From: Microcaldota archaeon | GTDB lineage: Archaea > Micrarchaeota > Micrarchaeia > Micrarchaeales > Micrarchaeaceae | Length of the DNA: 25,988 nt | Direction of reading: 5' to 3' | Assembly: GCA_021791775.1 (NCBI GenBank) | Contig: JAJYVY010000004.1 | Location: forward strand, 1 to 25,988 | In this document: one piece after another, positions 1 through 6,765 of the stretch | Layout: every line of letters starts with the position of its first letter | How positions within the stretch are numbered: the stretch's first letter is position 1 | The notes under the pieces: model-generated | Database searches by the model: none | What the model was told of the DNA's origin: nothing | The model's input: only the letters and a program-made list of their open reading frames with translations | Program-made: the position numbers and the translations under genes

Positions 1-37
1 GGGAAGTATTCCTAGGAAGTGGAAGAAGAAAGGCAGG

Positions 38-112
38 ATGCGCTGGAAGTGGAAGAAAAAGCGCAGGAAGAGGTTGAAGAGAGCGCAGAAGAGGAGAGTC
101 GGAGAGCTCTGA
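38..112 (+). CDS. rpl41e: Ribosomal protein L41e (24 aa)
   Basis: Tiny, extremely basic protein starting MRWKWKKKRRKRLKR and ending in a short RRVGEL tail, terminated by TGA. This is the expected size and composition of L41e, a single-helix protein of the large and inter-subunit ribosome surface in archaea and eukaryotes. The ATG at 38 gives the usual family start. The same frame is open upstream to the window edge and encodes a similar basic stretch (PRKWKKKGR), so a longer protein with a duplicated basic segment cannot be excluded. A TATA-like AATATATTT lies just after its stop. Recognition rests on composition and motif, because the protein is too short for domain evidence. Confidence 0.65.
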   Translation: MRWKWKKKRRKRLKRAQKRRVGEL

Positions 113-116
113 CCAT

Positions 117-124
117 AATATATT
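117..124 (+). promoter_or_regulatory. TATA-like box ahead of the candidate RNA
   Basis: AT-only stretch (AATATATT) directly after the rpl41e stop codon. An archaeal TATA box here would start transcription near 145, at the first helix of the candidate RNA. It is supported only by composition and spacing. Confidence 0.3.
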
Positions 125-181
125 TCAGGGCGCACTGTACCCAGAGGTCCACGAGCTTGTGTATGCTACTCCAGTGAGCAG

Positions 182-224
182 GTTTAGGCTCTGAACCTGA
201 TAGGTCACAAGGCCGTTTAGGCTC
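182..224. repeat. Direct repeat GTTTAGGCTC, two copies 33 bases apart
   Basis: The 10-base word GTTTAGGCTC occurs at 182-191 and 215-224, and each copy is followed by a TAGGTCA word (202-207 region and 236-242). The copies are imperfect outside these words, so this is a short degenerate tandem duplication, not an array. Confidence 0.55.
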
Positions 225-253
225 CAGACTTGGGTTAGGTCAAAAGATTAGAG

Positions 254-278
254 ACTTTGCTACTCAGAGTAGCGAAGT
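254..278. repeat. 25-base inverted repeat downstream of secY
   Basis: GCTACTC (259-265), a single A, and GAGTAGC (267-273) form a perfect palindrome. Flanking ACTT (254-257) and AAGT (275-278) extend it with one mismatch. It sits 14 bases beyond the secY stop, so it could be a 3'-end hairpin for secY, for the plus-strand RNA candidate, or a binding site for a dimeric regulator. A related degenerate copy, GCTACTCCAGTGAGC, lies at 165-179. Confidence 0.6.
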
Positions 279-291
279 TAAGCTGAATACC

Positions 292-1761
292 TTATTTTGC
301 AATCTTCTCCAATATCGGATATGTTTCGTATATCCTCTCCTGTTCAAGCTGCTGGAAGAGCATGTAGATTATTCCGACTGTAAGTAGAACGCCCATTCCG
401 CTTCCTATAGCTCCTGTCAAAGTCGCAAGAGCTGCCAGGAGCCCTACGAATATGCTTCCAAGCACAGTTATGGTGGGGATATACTTGTTTAGCACGCCCT
501 CCACTATCCTTGGATCCCTTCTAAAACCGGGTATCTGCCATCCCATGTCGCCAAGCTGCTCAGACATTGCTTTCGGACTTTGCCCGGTCATCTCAACCCA
601 GAATTTACCGAATACTACACACAGTATTACAAGCACAAGCGTGTAGATAATTACGTGTATCCATTCTGGCACAAGTACGAATCCTCCCCAAGGCAAAAAT
701 AGCTGTGTGGTATGTGTGGCAAGGTATGTGAAGTATGTGCTATACCCCCCTATTCCCCCATAGTTAGCCGAGTAGGGCAGTGGGAAGGTTGGTGATATCA
801 GGTACGCGAGACCGCCGTTGAGCTGGAGTGTTGTGCCGCCCCCTGTTGTGCCTACGGGCTGATATAATGCGATGAATTTCGCCAGGCCGGAAAGACTGCC
901 CTTCACGCCGGCTAGGAACCTGAGCCAGACAGTCATGCTGAGCTCCAATGACGATGCAAGTATGACTGGCAGTACGCTAACATATAGGAAAGGGATGGGC
1001 AGCCTGCCGCCTACCCCTCTAAGCTGTTCGAAAGAGAGCGGCAGCTCTATCTTCATCTCGTAAACGTATATGCTGACAAGGAATACCCCTATTGCCGAAA
1101 TGAGTGGGCCGAATGCGAGCAGCGCGTTTGGCAGCGCCGCGGACCCGCCAGCCTGTATCGCAGATATCGCCTCCGGTATCAGTATGCTGAATGTCCCTGC
1201 CACTATGGAGAACGACACTCCTGCGGCTATGAATATGTTTATTCCAGAGGTTATCCCGTATTTTGTCATAATTTCATCGAGATATATGATTGTGATGGCG
1301 CCTATGGCGAGCTGAAGTACGACAAGGCCCACCACAGATGCTGATGCTGCCGGCACGTACCCAGTTATGACGAATATGAAGGATTCCACAAGGGCTATTC
1401 CTATGGCTGCGACTTTCTGCAGAGTCTGAAATCTGGCCCTTTGAGCTGTATCTCCCATCTCTATGTTTATTATGCCGGATCCTACTATGAGCTGGAGGAC
1501 TATACTTGACAGCACTATCGGGCCGATACCAACTGTTATTACGCTGCCGATCCTTGCTGCAAATATTATGCTGACCAATTGGAGAAGCGGCTGTGTGACG
1601 GCCTGCTGGTTCACTCCTATAGCGTAGGTATTGTAAAGTATGAAGTAGATTGCCAGGATGCCGGCCGTCCAATACATCTTTTCTCTTAGTGATAAAGGCG
1701 TTGATGGCCCTTTTATAGTAGGTATGAATCTGGATATCTTGTCCATGAATTCTAGTGCCAT
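292..1761 (-). CDS. secY: Preprotein translocase subunit SecY (Sec61 alpha)
   Basis: Protein-conducting channel of the cytoplasmic membrane; with SecE and SecBeta it exports or inserts proteins targeted by SRP. The 489-residue protein has the family N terminus (an amphipathic helix with FIPTIKGP, then LREKMYWTAGILAIYF), about ten hydrophobic segments, the plug-region pattern around residues 60-75, and the MTGQSPKAMSEQL-type loop before the final helices. Its length is normal for archaeal SecY. The start is the ATG at 1761, with no nearby competing start that keeps the N-terminal helix. It lies 24 bases downstream of the V4R gene on the same strand, so the two may be co-transcribed; it is not inside a ribosomal-protein operon in this window. 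Confidence 0.97.
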   Translation of the reverse strand: MALEFMDKISRFIPTIKGPSTPLSLREKMYWTAGILAIYFILYNTYAIGVNQQAVTQPLLQLVSIIFAARIGSVITVGIGPIVLSSIVLQLIVGSGIINIEMGDTAQRARFQTLQKVAAIGIALVESFIFVITGYVPAASASVVGLVVLQLAIGAITIIYLDEIMTKYGITSGINIFIAAGVSFSIVAGTFSILIPEAISAIQAGGSAALPNALLAFGPLISAIGVFLVSIYVYEMKIELPLSFEQLRGVGGRLPIPFLYVSVLPVILASSLELSMTVWLRFLAGVKGSLSGLAKFIALYQPVGTTGGGTTLQLNGGLAYLISPTFPLPYSANYGGIGGYSTYFTYLATHTTQLFLPWGGFVLVPEWIHVIIYTLVLVILCVVFGKFWVEMTGQSPKAMSEQLGDMGWQIPGFRRDPRIVEGVLNKYIPTITVLGSIFVGLLAALATLTGAIGSGMGVLLTVGIIYMLFQQLEQERIYETYPILEKIAK

Positions 1762-1785
1762 CTTATCATCTTGCCTGTTCAGCCA

Positions 1786-2838
1786 CTATTTCCCAATGAT
1801 TCTTATAAAGTAACCTGTTTTCCTGTATGTTTTTTGAACTTTTGCGCCGCTTTTGCTGTACTCTTTGAGCATACCGTTCAATAGTGCCAATGATATCTCT
1901 ACGAATTCGCTCTGCGAGTGCAGCTTGTCGAAGGCGATATCTATTTTTATGGGGGTGAGGCTTTTAACACTTGGCTTTCCAAGGTTAAGGAGCTCCATCG
2001 ACTTTGTGATTTTAGATTCTGCTACGCCGCTTTTTGCGCGTTTTTGATGCTTTAACAGCCTTGATCCGATTTCGCCGCCTACGTATGCTGCTACATGCTC
2101 GACTTCCTTATGGTATGCTTTTGAAAGAATCGAGAATGAAGACAAAACATAGTATTCTGGCGCCGCCTTGATTTTCATCTGCTTCTCTTTGTTGTCCACC
2201 TCCATTTCGAGGTGTTCGCAGAACAGCCTCAGCGCGCTTATAGGGTCTTCTCTCTGCTGCATCGGCCTTGCCGCCACTGTCTCGAAAGAGCACATCTCAG
2301 AGCCGTTAGAGGAGCATGTGCGCTCTTCGATATCTACAAAATGATTTCTTGCGGCGCTTAGGAATCCGGAAATCAGGCCAGATTCGAAAGAGTGGACCTT
2401 TATACCTATATTCTCTCTTGGCATGTCGTAAAACCTTATTGTTGTCTTATCAGGAAAGATGTTGTACATTATTCTGTCGTATCCGGCGTGCTCAAAAAAT
2501 TTAACAAGGTCCGCCACAGATTCTTCATGGAGCAGATAGCGGTGTTTTTGGCTCAGTATATTATATAGCTTGCGGCCTGTGCGGACTCCTTCCAGCCGCG
2601 CTACTTCTTTTATGGAGGGAGTTAGGCTGGACATCATATGCGAGAAAAGAGTCGCCAGTTCGGGGACTTTCCTTGCGCCGTTTCTTTCAAGTATCTTATA
2701 TATCAGGTCCTCCTCCTTGCTTTTTATGTGCGGCGACTCTGCCTGCAGCTGCGAGGGTGCGGATTGCTTGGGCATGATCTTTCTTTTTGTGCGCGATTTG
2801 ACTCTCTGCTGGCCTCTGCGCCTGACTTTGTTTTTCAT
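1786..2838 (-). CDS. V4R-domain (4-vinyl reductase-like) protein
   Basis: A 350-residue soluble protein. The first 45 residues are very basic (KNKVRRRGQQRVKSRTKRK), so they may bind nucleic acid or membrane. Residues about 75-190 match the V4R domain: helices with a Gly-rich turn, then SFESGLISGFL and the C-terminal signature with C175 and C183 in ERTCSSNGSEMCSFE. V4R domains bind small molecules or metals and often regulate transcription or traffic. Residues 200-350 repeat the helical pattern without the Cys pair, which suggests a degenerate second copy. A TATA-like stretch near 2871-2880 precedes it on this strand. The substrate and partner are unknown; its place upstream of secY does not by itself imply a role in secretion. 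Confidence 0.7.
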   Translation of the reverse strand: MKNKVRRRGQQRVKSRTKRKIMPKQSAPSQLQAESPHIKSKEEDLIYKILERNGARKVPELATLFSHMMSSLTPSIKEVARLEGVRTGRKLYNILSQKHRYLLHEESVADLVKFFEHAGYDRIMYNIFPDKTTIRFYDMPRENIGIKVHSFESGLISGFLSAARNHFVDIEERTCSSNGSEMCSFETVAARPMQQREDPISALRLFCEHLEMEVDNKEKQMKIKAAPEYYVLSSFSILSKAYHKEVEHVAAYVGGEIGSRLLKHQKRAKSGVAESKITKSMELLNLGKPSVKSLTPIKIDIAFDKLHSQSEFVEISLALLNGMLKEYSKSGAKVQKTYRKTGYFIRIIGK

Positions 2839-2882
2839 GGAATCAATCAGCTAGAGAGATATCGCTTGAAAGGTATTAAACG

Positions 2883-3359
2883 CTATCTTTGCACCTTTCC
2901 TGCATAGTAGAGTACAAGGAGCGTGTTTATCGCCAAGACGGCCACAAATATGGGCGTGGAATATCGCACAATGAACGATTGCAGTACCGATACCTCTGTT
3001 ATGCTCAGCCCTATCACGGCTATTCCGTATATCAATGGTGCAGAGCAGCCGCAGCCAGCCACAACTCCGGTGAAAAGAGTTAGGGCCGTGCCTATGCCGC
3101 ATGTAGTTGCTGCTCTCTTTTTTATTATCGCCTCTCTGGTTATGTAGACCCCGAGGGTCAGCATTATCGATGCGGAGATTATTACCGCGTAGAAAAGCCA
3201 CTTGGGCACAGTGATGAGAAGTATGTTGTAGTTCTGCGATCTTATTAATGCGGTTAGCGCCAGGTAGTATACAATAACCGAAACCATATTCAGTGCCAGG
3301 TACGGCGGCCTGTACACTTTTATGAGTGAATTTGCCAGTTTACTAAAAAAACGCATCAT
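2883..3359 (-). CDS. Small polytopic membrane protein with Cys motif (C and CxC)
   Basis: A 158-residue protein with about five hydrophobic helices. C87 begins the fourth helix region (TTCGIGTAL), and C103 and C105 sit in GVVAGCGCSAPLI, a Gly/Cys/Pro turn within the membrane. I chose the ATG at 3359 because it overlaps the DUF929 stop as ATGA, the coupling junction also used in the nuo operon; the longer open frame upstream overlaps DUF929 coding sequence and is not hydrophobic. The coupling to a CxxC thioredoxin-like protein suggests a membrane thiol or metal carrier that supplies or removes electrons, by analogy with DsbD/CcdA. That role is inference, and I do not recognise a named family. 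Confidence 0.6.
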   Translation of the reverse strand: MMRFFSKLANSLIKVYRPPYLALNMVSVIVYYLALTALIRSQNYNILLITVPKWLFYAVIISASIMLTLGVYITREAIIKKRAATTCGIGTALTLFTGVVAGCGCSAPLIYGIAVIGLSITEVSVLQSFIVRYSTPIFVAVLAINTLLVLYYAGKVQR

Positions 3360-4531
3360 GCAGGTACACCGATCTTTGTCTCTATTGCCCTTATTGCTGG
3401 CAAGGAGCATATCGGCGCCGCGTTGGTGTTGTTGAGGCTGCTGCACATCAAAGCCGCATAAACGTCTGCCCCTGCATATTCGGTCCATGCGTATTGGTCA
3501 TTTGGGTTTGCTAGCTGGGCGAGCACCTGCGCATGTGTCATATTCGTCAATGGAAATGGTGTTGATGAGGGCGTTGTATTGCCAAAGTCCACCGCGTCAG
3601 CGCCACCTACTACATAATTCCCCCATATGGTGTAGGGGGTGCCACCGAAAGTGTTTATTTGGAGTATGTGGTTAAATGCATCCACATACGGGGTGTTATT
3701 AATCTGCTGTAGCTCGCTCTGGATTTGGCTGAGGGACTGCAGGTCAAAGCCCTGGGTTATCGGTTCTGTGTCCTCCAGCGTTATGAAATTTATTATGCTG
3801 CTGTTGTAGAAGTTACCTATGTCTATTTCTCCGCTTGCATTGTTGTAGGTCATCGGCCTCCAATAAAGCGTCGGTAGGTCTCCATCGCCGAAACTGCTGT
3901 AGCCCTTGAAGAGGTAGTTGAATTTCCCGAAGCGGCTTAACGCAAGCGCCATGGCCCATCTGTTTTCCCCGCAAAATATGCAGGTTATACTGCCCATGTA
4001 TATTACTGAAGGCTTGCCGTTTACAATAAATGAGGTTACGTTCTGCGCCCCGCCTCCAACCCCCACGTAATTGTCGAGAGACCCGTTTAGAAACATCTCT
4101 CCTGCAGTTTCAAAGTATGACAATGGTGCATTATTTATCACCGCGAGATCGGTTGCATTTAATGGAGCGTTTATATTCGTAAGCCTTTTGCCGAATTGCT
4201 GCTGCTGGGTTATGATAGGATATGCGGACAGGCTCAGAGGAGGCTGTGGCAACTGTTGATTAGAGATGCTGTAGGCCGTGAGTTTTGTCTCCACAACCGG
4301 AGCTGTAGAGTTTGCGCGTAATCCTAAAATTGTGGCGTTCATGCCTTTTATTTGGTTTTTTAGGGAGCTTATGGTGCCTGCCTGGTTGCTTATTGTGGAA
4401 TATTGTATAAAGGCCACCGCTACCAGCGCCACGACTATTACGCCAAGGGCGATGTTGATTATGGAAGGCGGCTTCTTTTTGAGCTCGCGCCTACGGCTTT
4501 TTGATTGTTTGCTTATCGGCAAAAAATGCAC
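3356..4531 (-). CDS. Membrane-anchored DUF929 thioredoxin-like protein
   Basis: A 391-residue protein with a basic N-terminal tail, one membrane anchor (about residues 24-44) and a short heptad-like stretch with NQAGTISSLKNQ. An extracytoplasmic domain follows with a thioredoxin-like active site, C184-I-F-C187, in MGSITCIFCGENRWAMA. The CxxC followed by E-x-RW and ALSRFG is characteristic of the DUF929 family, known mainly from acidophilic archaea. Two further Cys near the C terminus (ALMCSS and APICSL) could form a structural disulfide. Many N-x-S/T sites fit an exported glycoprotein. The start is GTG at 4531, just downstream of a TATA box. It is translationally coupled to the Cys-containing membrane protein through an ATGA overlap. 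A disulfide oxidase or isomerase role is likely but not shown. Confidence 0.75.
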   Translation of the reverse strand: MHFLPISKQSKSRRRELKKKPPSIINIALGVIVVALVAVAFIQYSTISNQAGTISSLKNQIKGMNATILGLRANSTAPVVETKLTAYSISNQQLPQPPLSLSAYPIITQQQQFGKRLTNINAPLNATDLAVINNAPLSYFETAGEMFLNGSLDNYVGVGGGAQNVTSFIVNGKPSVIYMGSITCIFCGENRWAMALALSRFGKFNYLFKGYSSFGDGDLPTLYWRPMTYNNASGEIDIGNFYNSSIINFITLEDTEPITQGFDLQSLSQIQSELQQINNTPYVDAFNHILQINTFGGTPYTIWGNYVVGGADAVDFGNTTPSSTPFPLTNMTHAQVLAQLANPNDQYAWTEYAGADVYAALMCSSLNNTNAAPICSLPAIRAIETKIGVPA

Positions 4532-4555
4532 TTTTCGATAAGCATTTAAACCCTA

Positions 4556-4567
4556 AATTATTTATAC
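4556..4567. promoter_or_regulatory. Divergent TATA region between DUF929 and tatD-like genes
   Basis: AAATTATTTATA at about 4556-4567 reads as a TATA box in both directions. It lies about 30 bases from the plus-strand ATG (4595) and about 32 bases from the minus-strand GTG (4531). A second AT-rich element, ATTTAAA, lies at 4544-4550. Spacing predicts very short or absent leaders for both genes. Confidence 0.5.
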
Positions 4568-4594
4568 CTGTGCTGAAGGCGTGATTTTATAGCA

Positions 4595-5407
4595 ATGCGA
4601 GTTATAGAGCAGCAGAAAAACGCTGTCTTTAAGAGCCTTACCGAGCTTGCCGATGCACACTGCCATCTTGACATTATCCACGATGCGGGTCTCATAAGAA
4701 AAGCTATAGAGAGGGGCGTGATTTCCATGGTGACCAACGGGGTTGACATAAAATCGAATATGAAGGCGTTGGAGCTGGCAGACAATAAGAACATATTTGC
4801 AGCATTGGGGATGGACCCAGAGCACATCGTGGGCGTACCAGAGCATGAGCTTGATAGAATTGTTGAATTTAATCTAGACCTTGCGCGGCAGAACAGGAAT
4901 CGGATAATAGGGATCGGCGAAATCGGATTGGACTACAAGAACGAAGAATGGCGGCAGATGGCTTCGCGCCAGAAACTTGTTTTCGTAAGATTCATTAAAC
5001 TAGCAGCAGAGTTGGATCTCCCTATCTCGGTGCATGCACGATCTGCGCTTAAGGATGTATTCCAGGTCCTCGAGGAGGAGCATGCGGAGAAGGTGCACCT
5101 GCACTACTTTGAGGGAGATGAGAAGGACGCCGAGCTCGCGGTGAAAAGAGGGTATATGATCTCGGTGCCGCCTATAGAGTCTTCCAAGAGGAGGAGGATG
5201 ATAGCTTCGACGCCTATCGAAAATCTAATGGCTGAGAGCGATGCCCCAGTAGTGGGAAACTCGCCTATGGCTGTCGAGCAATCTGTAAGGCTTGTGGCTG
5301 AAGCGAAGAGTATCGACTTTGAAGGAGCGGCTGCTGCACTCACAAATAATACAAAGGGGTTCTTCGGCTTCGGAAGGATGCAGCATGGTGGGCTAATCCG
5401 TATTTAG
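4595..5407 (+). CDS. TatD-family metal-dependent hydrolase
   Basis: Amidohydrolase-fold, cytoplasmic metal-dependent nuclease family. The 270-residue protein carries the family metal ligands in order: DAHCHLD near the N terminus, GEIGLDY in the middle, the PISVHAR histidine, the HYFEG histidine, and ESDAP near the C terminus. Length is normal for TatD. TatD proteins are Mg-dependent 3'-5' exonucleases or deoxyribonucleases in bacteria and eukaryotes; the substrate of archaeal members is unproven. A TATA box lies about 30 bases upstream, and no Shine-Dalgarno site is seen, so a leaderless or near-leaderless message is likely. Confidence 0.88.
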   Translation: MRVIEQQKNAVFKSLTELADAHCHLDIIHDAGLIRKAIERGVISMVTNGVDIKSNMKALELADNKNIFAALGMDPEHIVGVPEHELDRIVEFNLDLARQNRNRIIGIGEIGLDYKNEEWRQMASRQKLVFVRFIKLAAELDLPISVHARSALKDVFQVLEEEHAEKVHLHYFEGDEKDAELAVKRGYMISVPPIESSKRRRMIASTPIENLMAESDAPVVGNSPMAVEQSVRLVAEAKSIDFEGAAAALTNNTKGFFGFGRMQHGGLIRI

Positions 5408-5431
5408 TTTTTTCCTTAGATATCTACCCGT

Positions 5432-5541
5432 GGGCCCATAGCTCAGCTTGGATAGAGCGACAGCCTTCTAACAAGCTTTTAAGAAAAGTTTGGTCAAAAG
5501 AAGAAAGCTGAAGGTCGCGGGTTCAAATCCCGCTGGGCCCG
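5432..5541 (+). tRNA. tRNA-Arg (anticodon UCU) with a 35-nt intron
   Basis: Acceptor GGGCCCA pairs with TGGGCCC (discriminator G at 5541). The D stem is GCTC/GAGC with the GG pair in the loop. The T arm is GCGGG-TTCAAAT-CCCGC, and the variable loop has 5 bases. The anticodon TCT is at 5467-5469. The anticodon stem pairs four of five positions (27-43 is A-A). An intron at 5471-5505, after position 37, is the usual archaeal site. C32-C35 (CTTC) pairs with intron GAAG (5500-5503), leaving three-base bulges TAA and AAA, each cut after the second base. The inner helix is missing and is replaced by a local hairpin (5472-5480 with 5484-5492), so the junction is of the relaxed bulge-helix-loop type. 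No CCA is encoded. Confidence 0.93.
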
Positions 5542-5996
5542 TCTACTCCGATTTTGCCCTCCTGCTGCTGGCTCTGGGGTTCCTCGGGGTTGCTGTTCCT
5601 TCCCCCCCTTTTCACCTGTTTCTCCACCCTCGCATTTGCGAATTCTAGGGATAGGTCCTCCTCAGCTTCGCTCTCCATCCACACTTTTATGTATGCGGCT
5701 ATATTCTTGAAGGGCCTCGTGTACCTGTCAGTGAACTGGTACATGCCATCCTCATGCTTCAGGAGTCCAATCTGCACAGCATAGTCGAGATACCTTTTGG
5801 CTGTAGCGATAGGTATGTTCTTGGGCGCGTCTTTGAGCCTCAGCCCCTTTCTTTTCTTTACCTCAAGAAGGAGGGCGGAAAACCTGTAGGCTTTTGTATC
5901 ATTATCGAAGAACAGCTTGGCTATCTCCTTTACGTTCGCACTCTTCAGCTTCTCTTTCAGCGGTGCATCTTCAAATTCCCAGTATTTTATTCCCAT
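5523..5996 (-). CDS. Winged-helix-like conserved protein
   Basis: A 157-residue soluble protein. Residues about 1-100 look like a small helical plus wing fold: a basic helix (ALLLEVKKRKGLRLKDA), a second helix with IATAKRYLDYAVQIGLL, and a short beta turn HEDGMYQFTD. This arrangement is typical of winged-helix DNA-binding proteins, although no named family is clear. The C-terminal 40 residues are charged and low-complexity (Gln/Glu/Arg). The last residues and the stop codon fall within the 3' end of the tRNA-Arg gene on the other strand, a 19-base overlap. An AT-rich element at 6029-6040 may be its promoter. Target unknown. Confidence 0.6.
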   Translation of the reverse strand: MGIKYWEFEDAPLKEKLKSANVKEIAKLFFDNDTKAYRFSALLLEVKKRKGLRLKDAPKNIPIATAKRYLDYAVQIGLLKHEDGMYQFTDRYTRPFKNIAAYIKVWMESEAEEDLSLEFANARVEKQVKRGGRNSNPEEPQSQQQEGKIGVDGPSGI

Positions 5997-6078
5997 GATG
6001 TCACTGATCGCATTATGTTATGCCGGCAAGGTTATTTAATATTATTCCATAAATTCGGAAGACATGGGGCTTTTGCTT

Positions 6079-6758
6079 CTATTGTTGCTGGCTGTTCTTG
6101 AGGTATTCTTTTATTTCTGATGTGGTCTTCTCCACAATTTCAGGATAACGATACACTTTAAGCCCCAACTCTTGCAATTTGGCAGTTGTTTCGTATATGC
6201 CTTCTGTGGATTCCCGCTCATCTTTTGGAGTAACTGCAACCCCAAAATTCTGAAGAATGTCTCTCGCGATTTCAAATCTAGTTTTATATTCGCCGGCCAG
6301 TATTGGTATCGTCTGCCCGTTTATATTCTTCTTTATGGATTGTGCTATCACCTCTGAGACGTGGCCTGCCCATGTAACTTCATATTTTTCAACATTGTCA
6401 TAGATCGCCGGCGCATTTTTAGTTATGTTATTTAGGAGTCTGTTCTGAAATCTGTCATTTTCAACGTTTGGACTTTGCCCGATTATCAGGCCCGGCCTTA
6501 GGATCAGATAGCCTTTTGAAGAGCTCTTGACTATCTCTTCAGCATCCAGTTTGGTTTTTCCATATAGCCCGTATATTTCCGGTGCTAATACCGCAGTTGT
6601 AGATACTAGTATTATTTGGGCATTTGCCGCATTGGCTGCTTCTGTGACGTTTCTGGTGCCATCGACATTTATGCTCTTGGCAAGCTCTGCGTTTTGATCG
6701 CATCTGTATTGGTTCGGCATGGCTGCTGCCCGCTTGCGCCTGTTACTAGAATTTTCAT
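6079..6758 (-). pseudogene. NAD-dependent epimerase/dTDP-rhamnose reductase-like gene with internal deletion and frameshift
   Basis: The gene begins with a good SDR start at 6758, MKILVTGASGQ, 7 bases after the stop of the upstream GTPase gene. Reading then leaves frame and stops after 29 codons. The rest of the protein continues in another frame from about 6710 to 6079: INVDGTRNV, then the catalytic YGKTK (YxxxK), LRPGLIIG, and a normal C terminus. Relative to RmlD/GalE-like proteins of about 280 residues, roughly 55 residues are missing: the second half of the GxxGxxG loop and the next Rossmann strands. The remaining open frame (ATG at 6720, 213 residues) has no nucleotide-binding loop. Either a decayed gene or an assembly error. 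Confidence 0.7.
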
Positions 6759-6765
6759 TCCATCA

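Larger units (their letters stand above)
137..278 (+). ncRNA. Candidate structured RNA between rpl41e and secY
   Basis: No convincing ORF lies here. The plus strand can form nested helices: ACCCA (139-143) with TGGGT (231-235), CTTGTG (156-161) with CACAAG (206-211), and CAGGTT (179-184) with AACCTG (194-199) closing a 9-base loop. The perfect 7-bp inverted repeat of 259-273 follows as a possible 3' end. A TATA-like element at 117-124 is correctly spaced for a start near 139-146. I do not recognise a known RNA family. On the minus strand the same bases would be the 3' region of secY. Confidence 0.3.

Noticed and set aside
182..242. Possible CRISPR-like repeat array
   Set aside because: Only two imperfect copies with a 33-base period and no spacer structure; a short duplication explains it.
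3360..3488. Longer N terminus of the Cys-containing membrane protein
   Set aside because: It would overlap the DUF929 coding region by more than 120 bases and encodes a Gln/Arg-rich stretch; the ATGA junction at 3356-3359 gives a better start.
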